Assembly (NCBI GenBank): GCA_013044085.1
Contig: JABEVI010000050.1
Location: 1-26,729 of the forward strand
Direction of reading: 5' to 3'
Length of the DNA stretch: 26,729 nucleotides
DNA from: Steroidobacteraceae bacterium
GTDB taxonomy: Bacteria; Pseudomonadota; Gammaproteobacteria; Steroidobacterales; Steroidobacteraceae
Shown: one piece after another, positions 15,919 to 22,671 of the stretch
How positions within the stretch are numbered: the stretch's first letter is position 1
Layout: each line of letters begins with the position of its first letter
Notes under the pieces: model-generated
What the model was told of the DNA's origin: nothing
What the model saw: only the letters and a program-made list of their open reading frames with translations
Database searches by the model: none
Position numbers and translations under genes: made by a program

Positions 15919-16242
15919 TCAGACGTTGAAGCTCTCCCCGCAGCCACATTCACCCTTGGCTTTCGGATTTTGGAACTTGAAGGCCTCGTTCAGGCCCTGT
16001 TTCACGAAATCAATCGTGGTGCCGTCGACCAGCGGCAGGCTCACGCGGTCGACGATGACCTTGACACCACGCGCGTCGAACACCGCGTCATCGGCGCCGA
16101 TCTCATCGGCGTAGTTGACGACGTAGGCGAATCCCGAACATCCGGTCTTCTTGATGCCGAGCCGCAGCCCCAAGCCGCTGCCGCGCTTGTGCAAATGCGC
16201 CCGTACCCGCTCCGCAGCCGCCTCGGTCAGCACGATCGCCAT
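15919..16242 (-). CDS. iscA: Iron-sulfur cluster assembly A-type protein IscA
   Basis: A-type carrier (HesB/IscA family) thought to deliver iron or [4Fe-4S] clusters to apo-proteins. The ATG at 16242 gives 107 residues, the exact E. coli IscA length, and it has a GGAGGG Shine-Dalgarno nine bases upstream. An in-frame start at 16302 would add 20 residues (MAGAACYVSPQPIRRGGIEF) not typical of the family. The three cluster/iron ligands are all present at canonical positions: Cys35 (TGCSGF), Cys99 and Cys101 (ECGCGESF). It is the last gene of the trmJ-iscS-iscU-like operon, 82 bases after the IscU-like gene. Unlike its operon partner it shows no sign of degeneration. ErpA is a close relative, but the position next to iscS favours IscA. 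Confidence 0.92.
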   Translation of the reverse strand: MAIVLTEAAAERVRAHLHKRGSGLGLRLGIKKTGCSGFAYVVNYADEIGADDAVFDARGVKVIVDRVSLPLVDGTTIDFVKQGLNEAFKFQNPKAKGECGCGESFNV

Positions 16243-16324
16243 GAATTCAATCCCTCCGCGTCGAATCGGTTGAGGTGATACATAACACGCGGCGCCCGCC
16301 AACGCACGCGAGTCCGGTCACAAC

Positions 16325-16702
16325 TCAGACACCGGCCGCCGCGCAGACGCCACGCCACGCATCTTCGACCACGAGCAAGCGCCCAAGTTTCTCGACCGGG
16401 GCATCGAACAACTGCCGTATCGCCTCGACCGGCAGCGGCAAGTCGGCCGTCAAGAGCCTGCCGGTCGCCTGTTCGGCGAGCCACGCCGCGGCCGCGATGG
16501 TGTGTGGGCAACCAAACGCGAGGAATCCCGCCTCCACGACCCGAAGGTTCCCACCGCCGTCCGCTTCGGTACGAACCTGCAATTGCACCCAGGCGCCTTG
16601 TTCCCGGCTGCCGGCGATCCCCGTCGCGACACCGCGGCCGGTGAGGCTGCCGGCCCCGGGCGCCGCCGCGAAATAGCGCCGCGTCAACGTGCTGTAGTGC
16701 AT
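16325..16702 (-). CDS. Degenerate IscU-like scaffold protein
   Basis: A 125-residue IscU/NifU-N-like protein starting MHYSTLTRRYF (compare the E. coli IscU start MAYSEKVIDHY) and lying where iscU belongs, between iscS and iscA. The start ATG at 16702 is inside the iscS end (19-base overlap). The middle strand-helix motif is kept: VVEAGFLAFGCPHTIAAAAWLAEQATG aligns with IscU ARFKTYGCGSAIASSSLVTEWVKG, including one cysteine (Cys65). The first ligand region (IscU GAPACGD) reads ATGIAGSREQG, with no Cys or Asp. The third (IscU KIHCSILAEDA) reads KLGRLLVVEDA, with no Cys. The HscA-binding LPPVK is APVEK. It therefore has one of three cluster cysteines and probably cannot scaffold a cluster in the normal way. 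A database may call it an iron-sulfur cluster assembly scaffold protein. The fold assignment is good; the function is unknown. Confidence 0.82.
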   Translation of the reverse strand: MHYSTLTRRYFAAAPGAGSLTGRGVATGIAGSREQGAWVQLQVRTEADGGGNLRVVEAGFLAFGCPHTIAAAAWLAEQATGRLLTADLPLPVEAIRQLFDAPVEKLGRLLVVEDAWRGVCAAAGV

Positions 16703-17865
16703 GCGCCCGCGATGCGCCGCAGATGTGCGAGCGCCCCGCCCACCGCCGCCACCGTCCGTTCGATGTCCCGCTCGGTCGTGAATCGTCCCAGGCTGAAGCG
16801 CAGACTGCTCTCGGCGAGCCGCTGATCGCGGCCGAGCGCACGCAGCACATAGGAGGCCTCGCCGCTTGCCGAAGCGCACGCCGATCCCCGCGATACGGCG
16901 ACTTCCGGCGCGACCGCCGCGAGCAGACTCTCGCCCTCGACCCCCTCGAAACTCACATTCAGAATCTGTGCGACCACATCCGGCGCAGCGCCGTTGCGCA
17001 ACACCCCGCCCTGCGACTCGAGCCCATGCCACAAACGCTCGCGCAAGACCGCGAGCCTTCGGCACTCGCTCTGCCATTCAGCTGCGGCGATCTCGAAGGC
17101 CGCCCCCATGCCGACCACCTGGTGGGTCGCGATCGTGCCGGAACGCAGGCCGCGTTCCTGGCCACCGCCGAATTGCCGCGCCTCGATACGCACCCCACGC
17201 CGGCGCGACACCAGCAACGCCCCGGCGCCTTTCGGGCCGTACGCCTTGTGCGCCGACAAGGACATCAAGTCAGCGCCGCTTGCGCCGAAGTCGAGCGGAC
17301 ACTTGCCGAAACTCTGCGCGGCATCCACGTGCAGGCGCGCTCCGCCGTGCCGCTCACAGACGGCGGCGTAGGCGGCGATGTCCTGCGACACACCGGTCTC
17401 GTTGTTGACATGCATCAGGGAGACCAGCACGGTATCGGCGCGCAGCGCCTCGGCCAGCCGCGCAGGATCCACCAAGCCGCGCCGATCCGGTTGCAGATAG
17501 GTCACCTGCCAGCCGCGACGCTCGAGTTCACGGCACGGATCGAGCACCGCCTTGTGCTCCGTGCGGGCGGTGACGATGTGTCGTCCCCGGCCGTGCGCGT
17601 GCGCGCTCAGACCGAAGATCGCCAGGTTGTCCGCCTCGGTCGCCCCGCAGGTCCAGATCACCTCCGCGGGCTCGGCGCCAACCGCCGCCGCGACCCTCGC
17701 GCGCGCCGCCTCGACGCACTCTCGGGCGCGCTCGCCGTAGACGTGTCCATCCGACGAGGGGTTGCCGAACGTGCCGCCGAGGCTCAGGCAGGCCGCCATC
17801 TCGGTGGCGACGCGCGGATCGACCGGCGTCGTCGAGGCGTGATCGAGATACACCGGCAGGCTCAT
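16684..17865 (-). CDS. iscS: Cysteine desulfurase IscS with shortened C-terminus
   Basis: PLP enzyme that takes sulfur from cysteine as a persulfide for Fe-S clusters and tRNA thiolation. The ATG at 17865 gives 393 residues starting MSLPVYLDHASTTPVD. The PLP lysine is Lys207 (SLSAHKAYGPKG). HVDAAQSFGK supplies the PLP-ring aspartate. The catalytic Cys330 is in SRGSACASA, followed by the group I IscS pattern YVLRALG and SSLRFSLGRFTTE. After that block only about 28 residues remain, and the E. coli tail containing PLWEMYKQG and ending EWAHH, which contacts IscU, is missing. The gene overlaps the trmJ stop by four bases and the IscU-like start by 19. IscR, usually encoded just before iscS, is absent here. 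Enzyme identity is secure; the partner set is open. Confidence 0.95.
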   Translation of the reverse strand: MSLPVYLDHASTTPVDPRVATEMAACLSLGGTFGNPSSDGHVYGERARECVEAARARVAAAVGAEPAEVIWTCGATEADNLAIFGLSAHAHGRGRHIVTARTEHKAVLDPCRELERRGWQVTYLQPDRRGLVDPARLAEALRADTVLVSLMHVNNETGVSQDIAAYAAVCERHGGARLHVDAAQSFGKCPLDFGASGADLMSLSAHKAYGPKGAGALLVSRRRGVRIEARQFGGGQERGLRSGTIATHQVVGMGAAFEIAAAEWQSECRRLAVLRERLWHGLESQGGVLRNGAAPDVVAQILNVSFEGVEGESLLAAVAPEVAVSRGSACASASGEASYVLRALGRDQRLAESSLRFSLGRFTTERDIERTVAAVGGALAHLRRIAGACTTAR

Positions 17866-18593
17866 CCCCCGTCCTCGCGGGCGGCGCGCCGGCGCCGGCC
17901 GGACACCGCGCTCAAGATGCCGCGCAGGATCTGCAACTCGTTGCGGTCGAGCCCTGTGCGGTTGAACAGGCGGCGCAACCGATCCATCAGATAGCCGGTG
18001 CGGTCCTCGAATGCGATCTCGTCGAGGACCCGCTCGAGGTGCGCGTAGAAATGTCCGAGTTCCGCGCCGTCGGCGAGCGGCGCCTCCAACTGCAGCCGTC
18101 CGACCGGACGCTCGCGGGCGAGACTCACCTCGTAGCTCAACAGCAGCACCGCCATCGCAAGATTCAAGGAACTGTAGGCTTCGTTGGCCGGAATGCGCAC
18201 CAGCAGCCCGCAATGGTTCAAATCCTCGTTCGCGAGGCCGTAGCGCTCCGAGCCGAACAGCAGCGCCGCCCGCGCATCGCCCGGCAGATCGCGAATCCGC
18301 TCCGCCGCTTCGCGCGGCGTCGCGAACTCCCAGCTCAGGTTGCGCGGCCGCGAGGTGCTGCCGGCGACGAAGGCGCAATCCGCGATCGCCGCGGCGACGG
18401 TATCGACCACCCGCGCCGCGGTCAGCACGTCGTCGGCGCCTGCGGCCAGGGCAAGGGCGTCGGCATGCGGAAAGGAGCGCGGTCGGACCAGCACGAGGTC
18501 ACGCAGGCCCATGTTCTTCATGGCCCGCGCCACCGAGCCGATGTTTCCCGGATGACTGGGGTCGACGAGGACGATGCGAACGTGGTCCGTCAT
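17862..18593 (-). CDS. trmJ: tRNA (cytidine/uridine-2'-O-)-methyltransferase TrmJ
   Basis: SPOUT-family methyltransferase that 2'-O-methylates position 32 of several tRNAs. Length is 243 residues (E. coli 246). The N-terminal VRIVLVDPSHPGNIGSVARAMKNMG, the SAM-binding LLFGSERYGLANEDL and the knot motif IPANEAYSSLNLAMAV are all present. A helical C-terminal extension (FNRTGLDRNELQILRGIL) is typical of TrmJ rather than other TrmH relatives. It is the first gene of the isc operon and is divergent from suhB with 24 bases between, as in E. coli. Its -10 box TAGAAT (18607-18602) is only eight bases from the ATG, so the message may have almost no leader. Confidence 0.95.
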   Translation of the reverse strand: MTDHVRIVLVDPSHPGNIGSVARAMKNMGLRDLVLVRPRSFPHADALALAAGADDVLTAARVVDTVAAAIADCAFVAGSTSRPRNLSWEFATPREAAERIRDLPGDARAALLFGSERYGLANEDLNHCGLLVRIPANEAYSSLNLAMAVLLLSYEVSLARERPVGRLQLEAPLADGAELGHFYAHLERVLDEIAFEDRTGYLMDRLRRLFNRTGLDRNELQILRGILSAVSGRRRRAAREDGG

Positions 18594-18597
18594 GCTC

Positions 18598-18607
18598 TGC
18601 TATTCTA
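18598..18607. promoter_or_regulatory. Overlapping back-to-back -10 boxes, trmJ and suhB
   Basis: In the 24-base gap between trmJ and suhB the plus strand reads TGCTATTCT (18598-18606), an extended -10 for suhB. The minus strand reads TAGAAT (18607-18602), a -10 for trmJ. The two boxes share five bases. Each is only eight to eleven bases from its start codon. I find no convincing -35 box for either. Confidence 0.45.
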
Positions 18608-18617
18608 GCGCCACGTT

Positions 18618-19415
18618 ATGCACCCGCTGTTGAACATAGGCATGCGCGCCGCCCGCCGCGCCGGCGACTCCATCGTGCGCAGCCTCTCCCGGCTCGACTC
18701 GCTGAAGATCGACACCAAGGGCCGCAACGACTTCGTCACCGACGTCGACCGCAAGGCCGAGGCCGACATCATCGCAACCGTGCGCCGCAGTTACCCGGAT
18801 CACGCCTTCCTCGGCGAGGAGACCGGTCGCAGCGGCGATGGCGAGTACGTCTGGATCATCGACCCCCTGGATGGGACCACCAATTTCCTGCACGGCTTTC
18901 CGGCGTTCGCGGTGTCGATCGCGGTCGAGCACCGTAATCGCCTGCAGCATGCGGTGATCTACGACCCGATGCGCCAGGAATTCTTCACCGCCTCGCGCGG
19001 CGACGGCGCACAGCTCGACGGCAAGCGGATCCGCGTCAGCACGCAGCGCACACTCGAGGGCGCGCTCGTCGGCACCGGCCTGCCATTCCGGGCCGAGGCG
19101 ACCTACGTGGACGAGTACCTCGCGACCCTGAAGGCCGTGATGGCCGTGGCCGCCGGCGTACGCAGACCGGGAGCCGCATCGCTCGACCTCGCCTACGTCG
19201 CGTCCGGCCGCCTCGACGCGTTCTGGGAGTTCGGACTGAAGCCGTGGGACACGGCGGCGGGCACCTTGCTCATCCAGGAAGCCGGCGGACGTGTCGGCAC
19301 ACCCGCGGGCGGCGAATACGCGCTCGGCGCCAACATCGTCGCCGGCAACCCGAAGGTCTACGAGGCGCTGCTCGCCCTGATCGGGCCGCTCACGCCGCTC
19401 AGTCTGCGCAACTAA
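18618..19415 (+). CDS. suhB: Inositol monophosphatase family protein SuhB
   Basis: Mg2+-dependent phosphatase fold; in E. coli SuhB also binds the Nus complex and supports rRNA transcription. Length is 265 residues (E. coli 267). Metal ligands are visible as Glu67/Glu68 (LGEETG), Asp82 and Asp85 in WIIDPLDGTTNFLHG, and Asp211 in KPWDTAAG. Family motifs YDPMRQE and GFPAFAVSIA are present. It is divergent from trmJ across 24 bases (see the overlapping -10 boxes), with no visible Shine-Dalgarno, and convergent with secF 33 bases downstream. Whether it does Nus work here is inferred from orthology. Confidence 0.95.
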   Translation: MHPLLNIGMRAARRAGDSIVRSLSRLDSLKIDTKGRNDFVTDVDRKAEADIIATVRRSYPDHAFLGEETGRSGDGEYVWIIDPLDGTTNFLHGFPAFAVSIAVEHRNRLQHAVIYDPMRQEFFTASRGDGAQLDGKRIRVSTQRTLEGALVGTGLPFRAEATYVDEYLATLKAVMAVAAGVRRPGAASLDLAYVASGRLDAFWEFGLKPWDTAAGTLLIQEAGGRVGTPAGGEYALGANIVAGNPKVYEALLALIGPLTPLSLRN

Positions 19416-19448
19416 CGCAGCAAACGGCTCGCGAGGCACGGCCGCCCC

Positions 19449-20387
19449 TCAGGGCAGGCCGTCGACCTCTTCGGGTTTGCTCATCTTGCGCTCCAACAAA
19501 TCATCGGTGCGCAGCCCCATGTCGAGCGCGATCGCCGAGGATATGTAGATGGACGAATAGGTGCCGGCGACGATGCCGATCACCAGCGCCGCGGAGAAAC
19601 TGTGCAGTGTCTGGCCGCCGAATATCAGCAGCGCGACCACGACCAGCAACGTCACGAGCTTGGTCATGATGGTCCGCGACAGCGTCTGGTTGATCGACTC
19701 GTCGATCACCTGCGCTATTCCGATCTTGCGCGCGTTGCGCGCCCGCTCGCGCACACGGTCGAAGACGATCACCGTGTCGTTCAGCGAATAGCCGATCACG
19801 GCGAGGATCGCCGAGATCGCGGTCAGGTCGAAGGTCATCTGCGTGGCGGCGAAGAAGCCAAGCACGCATATTGGATCGTGCAACACGGCGAGGATCGCAC
19901 CGAACGCGAGCTTCTGCGTGAATCGGATCAGCACGTACACCATGATGAGCAGAAGGGTTGCGGCGAGCGCCCAGGCCCCGTGGATGAACAACTCCTCGCC
20001 CACCTGCGGGCCGACGACCTCGGTCGACTGCAGTGTCACACCCGCATCGACGGGACGGAAAAGGTCGACGATCCGCACACCAATGTTGGCGCTCTTGACG
20101 TTCTGATCCGGCGGAAGGCGCACGAGGATGTCGCGCGGGCTGCCGAATTGTTGGACCTGTGCGCCAGGAATGTGTGCCGACGTCAGCGCGGCGCGCAGAC
20201 GGTCGATATTCGGCGCATCCGGGAAGTGCGTCTCGACGACGATGCCGCCCGTGAAATCGATGCCGAGGTTAAGGCCGCGCACCGCCACCAGGAGCAACGA
20301 TCCGACGATCAGCACCGCCGACAACCCGTACCACACCTTGCGGGTGTGCATGAACGGGAAGCGGGTAACTTTGTGAAAAAATTCCAT
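19449..20387 (-). CDS. secF: Protein translocase subunit SecF
   Basis: Inner-membrane partner of SecD that uses the proton gradient to pull proteins through SecYEG. It is 312 residues long with six predicted transmembrane helices: the first at about 17-36, then a periplasmic P4 domain with GLNLGIDFTGGIVVE, then five helices in the C-terminal half. The conserved RND motif SLNDTVIVFDRVRE is present in the second half. A Shine-Dalgarno AGGGGA lies about seven bases before the ATG. It follows secD after 25 bases and is the last gene of yajC-secD-secF. Confidence 0.97.
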   Translation of the reverse strand: MEFFHKVTRFPFMHTRKVWYGLSAVLIVGSLLLVAVRGLNLGIDFTGGIVVETHFPDAPNIDRLRAALTSAHIPGAQVQQFGSPRDILVRLPPDQNVKSANIGVRIVDLFRPVDAGVTLQSTEVVGPQVGEELFIHGAWALAATLLLIMVYVLIRFTQKLAFGAILAVLHDPICVLGFFAATQMTFDLTAISAILAVIGYSLNDTVIVFDRVRERARNARKIGIAQVIDESINQTLSRTIMTKLVTLLVVVALLIFGGQTLHSFSAALVIGIVAGTYSSIYISSAIALDMGLRTDDLLERKMSKPEEVDGLP

Positions 20388-20412
20388 CTGCGTGTCCCCT
20401 GAATCCGTCGTT

Positions 20413-22266
20413 CTAGATCGGCAACCGGTCGATCTTGCGCCGGCCGCCGAAGATGACCTGGACCAGGGCGCGGCTGCCCATCAGCGAGGTGAACATCGAC
20501 GTCGCAATGCCGAGCACCAGCACCACGGCGAAGCCGCGCACCGCGCCCGAGCCGAACAGCCACAGAACCACGCCGGCGATCAGCGCGGTCACGTTCGAAT
20601 CCGCGATCGCCGAAAAGGCGCGCTCGAAACCGGCGGCGATCGCCGCGCGCGGCGAGACGCCCATCCGCACTTCCTCGCGGATGCGCTCGTAGATCAGGAT
20701 GTTGGCGTCGACCGCCATGCCGACGGTGAGCACGACCGCGGCGATGCCGGGCAACGTGAGCGCGGCGCCGACGATCGACAGCATCGCCGTCAGCAGGATC
20801 ACGTTCGCGGCAAGCACGACGTCGGCGATGATGCCGAAGAGCTTGTAATAGATCGCCATGAAGACGAAGGCCGCGAGGGTGCCGAACACCATCGCGTTCA
20901 CGCCCTTGTTGATGTTGTCCTGGCCGAGACTCGGGCCGATCGCGCGCTCCTCGATCTCCGAGAGCGGCGCGGCCAGGCCGCCCGCCCGCAGCAACAGGGC
21001 CAGTTCGCGGCCTTCGATCGGGTTGATCCCGGTGATTTGGAAGCTGTTGCTGAAGACACCGCGGATCGTCGCCTCGTTGATGACCTCTTCCTTCGTGTGC
21101 ACGACCTCGGCGCCGGCGGCGTTCTTCGTGCTCGAACGGTCGATGAAGACGACCGCCATCATGTGGCCGATGTTCTCCTCGGTGTTGCGCAGCATCTTCT
21201 CCGCGCCGCGGCTGTCGAGCGATACCGACACCGCCGGGCCCTCCTGCGTGTTCGGCTGGAAGGAGGCGTCGGTCAGCTGGTCGCCGGTGACGACGATGTC
21301 GCGTTTCAGAAGCACGGGGCGCTTGTGGCGCGTGTAATAGAGCTTCGTGCCGAGCGGGATCTGGCCGGTGCGCGCCGCGTCGTACGGATTGTCGGTCTCA
21401 TCGACCATGTGGAATTCGAGGGTCGCGGTCTTGCCGAGGATCGTCTTCACCTCGGCCGAATTCTGCAGCCCCGGCAGTTGGATCGCGATCTGATCCGAGC
21501 CCTGGCGGGCGACCTGAGGCTCGGAGACCGCGAGTTCCGGACTGTTGAGGCGGTTGCGCAGAATCACGATGTTCTGCTGGACCGCGTAGTCCTCACGCTG
21601 CTTGATCTGTTGCGGCGTGAGCGTCAATTGCAGTGCGGGCGCGTTGCCGACGGTCGTTTCATCGAAGTTCAGGCTGCGATTGTCGCTCTCGATCGCCTCG
21701 CGACCCTTGGCGAAATTAGCCGCATCGCGGAACAGCACCGTGACGCGATTGTTGGCGTAATCGACCTTCACGTCCTCGTACGGCACGTGCGCGTTGCGCA
21801 ACGAGGCGCGAAAATCCTGGTTGAACCGGTCCAGTTCCTGCTTGACAGCCGCCTGGATGTCGACCTGGTAGACCAAATACACACCGCCGCGCAGATCGAG
21901 GCCGAGCTTGACCGGGGTCAGGCCGAAACGGCGCATCCAATCCGGCACCCGCGACGCCGATGAGAGCGCGATGGTGTATTTGTTCGGCATCGCCTTCGAG
22001 ATCGCCTCATGGGCTTTCTTCTCGTCGGCGGGAGTCGCGAATCGCAGCGTCAAGCGGCCCTGCTCGATGAACGAGCCGGCAAGCGGGATGCCCTTCTCGG
22101 CGAGCAGCTTCTCGATGGCGATCCGGTCCGGCTCGGCGACCGCGGATTGATCCTTGGCGAGCTGCAGCGCGCTTTGCTGACCGAACAGGTTCGGCGAGGC
22201 GAACAGCAGGCCGATCAACATGACGATCGCGACCAGCACGATCTTCCATCGAGGATAGGCGGTCAT
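20413..22266 (-). CDS. secD: Protein translocase subunit SecD
   Basis: Large RND-type subunit of the SecDF translocation motor. It is 617 residues long (E. coli 615). One N-terminal transmembrane helix (about 7-25) is followed by a large periplasmic region with GLDLRGGVYLVYQVD (about 120-135), IAIQLPGLQNSAEVKTILGKTATLEF (P1) and a head domain. Five C-terminal helices follow, with the proton-path motif VDANILIYERIREE. Its start overlaps the yajC stop by four bases and secF follows closely, so the three are co-expressed. It lacks any unusual insertion that I can see. Confidence 0.98.
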   Translation of the reverse strand: MTAYPRWKIVLVAIVMLIGLLFASPNLFGQQSALQLAKDQSAVAEPDRIAIEKLLAEKGIPLAGSFIEQGRLTLRFATPADEKKAHEAISKAMPNKYTIALSSASRVPDWMRRFGLTPVKLGLDLRGGVYLVYQVDIQAAVKQELDRFNQDFRASLRNAHVPYEDVKVDYANNRVTVLFRDAANFAKGREAIESDNRSLNFDETTVGNAPALQLTLTPQQIKQREDYAVQQNIVILRNRLNSPELAVSEPQVARQGSDQIAIQLPGLQNSAEVKTILGKTATLEFHMVDETDNPYDAARTGQIPLGTKLYYTRHKRPVLLKRDIVVTGDQLTDASFQPNTQEGPAVSVSLDSRGAEKMLRNTEENIGHMMAVVFIDRSSTKNAAGAEVVHTKEEVINEATIRGVFSNSFQITGINPIEGRELALLLRAGGLAAPLSEIEERAIGPSLGQDNINKGVNAMVFGTLAAFVFMAIYYKLFGIIADVVLAANVILLTAMLSIVGAALTLPGIAAVVLTVGMAVDANILIYERIREEVRMGVSPRAAIAAGFERAFSAIADSNVTALIAGVVLWLFGSGAVRGFAVVLVLGIATSMFTSLMGSRALVQVIFGGRRKIDRLPI

Positions 22267-22595
22267 GCGTTCTTGACCGTGCCCTTGGGCAGGATCTGCG
22301 AAACCTGGAATTTCTGCATCTTCACCGTCACGCCGGAGGCGATTTCCACACTCAGGAACTGCTCGCCGACCTCGACCACCTTGCCGAGAATTCCGCCGTT
22401 GGTCGCGACCTCGTCGCCAGTGGCGATCTTCGCGAGCATCTCCTTTTGCTCCTTCGCGCGCTTGTTCTGCGGCCGGATCAACAGGAAGTAAAACACCACG
22501 AGCAGGCCGATCGGCAGCATGAGGGCACTGAGGATGCTCTGCCCACTGCTCGCCGCGGCGGACTGCGCGTATGCCGATTTGATGAAGAAATTCAT
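22263..22595 (-). CDS. yajC: Sec translocon accessory protein YajC
   Basis: A 110-residue single-pass inner-membrane protein that joins SecDF at the translocon. One transmembrane helix (about 22-40, LSALMLPIGLLVVFYFLLIRP) is followed by the conserved RPQNKRAKEQKEMLAKIATGDEV block and a small beta-rich domain (NGGILGKVVEV, VTVKMQKFQVSQILPKG). An AAGGTGG Shine-Dalgarno lies eleven bases ahead of the ATG, rather far. The gene has its own -10 box (22650-22645) downstream of tgt, so it need not depend on queA-tgt transcription. Confidence 0.97.
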   Translation of the reverse strand: MNFFIKSAYAQSAAASSGQSILSALMLPIGLLVVFYFLLIRPQNKRAKEQKEMLAKIATGDEVATNGGILGKVVEVGEQFLSVEIASGVTVKMQKFQVSQILPKGTVKNA

Positions 22596-22644
22596 GGCGT
22601 TGAACCCACCTTATCGCGGCCGGGGCCGCAGCGCAAAGCCGGGG

Positions 22645-22650
22645 ATTATA
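22645..22650 (-). promoter_or_regulatory. Consensus -10 box for yajC-secD-secF
   Basis: The minus strand carries a perfect TATAAT at 22650-22645, in the 76-base gap after tgt. The start would be near 22638, about 42 bases upstream of the yajC ATG. No good -35 is visible at 16-18 bases. A GC-rich inverted repeat (GCGGC / GCCGC) lies in the leader shortly before the Shine-Dalgarno. Confidence 0.5.
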
Positions 22651-22671
22651 CCCAAACGGCGGCGCAATACC

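Noticed and set aside
16703..17077. Extension of the IscU-like frame to 250 residues
   Set aside because: The extra N-terminal part lies inside iscS and has no IscU-like content. MHYSTLTRRYF at 16702 matches the family start.
17866..18378. Extension of the iscS frame to an upstream ATG, giving 564 residues
   Set aside because: The added 171 residues are Arg/Ala-rich shadow sequence within trmJ. The family start MSLPVYLDHAS is at 17865 and overlaps the trmJ stop by four bases.
20392..21963. A 523-codon plus-strand frame opposite secD
   Set aside because: It is a mirror of the SecD coding sequence, full of HRD/ADR-type repeats that arise from reading its codons backwards. No domain is visible.
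22596..22671. GC-rich inverted repeat between tgt and yajC as a terminator for tgt
   Set aside because: The repeat lies downstream of the yajC -10 box and no T run follows it, so it is better seen as leader structure.
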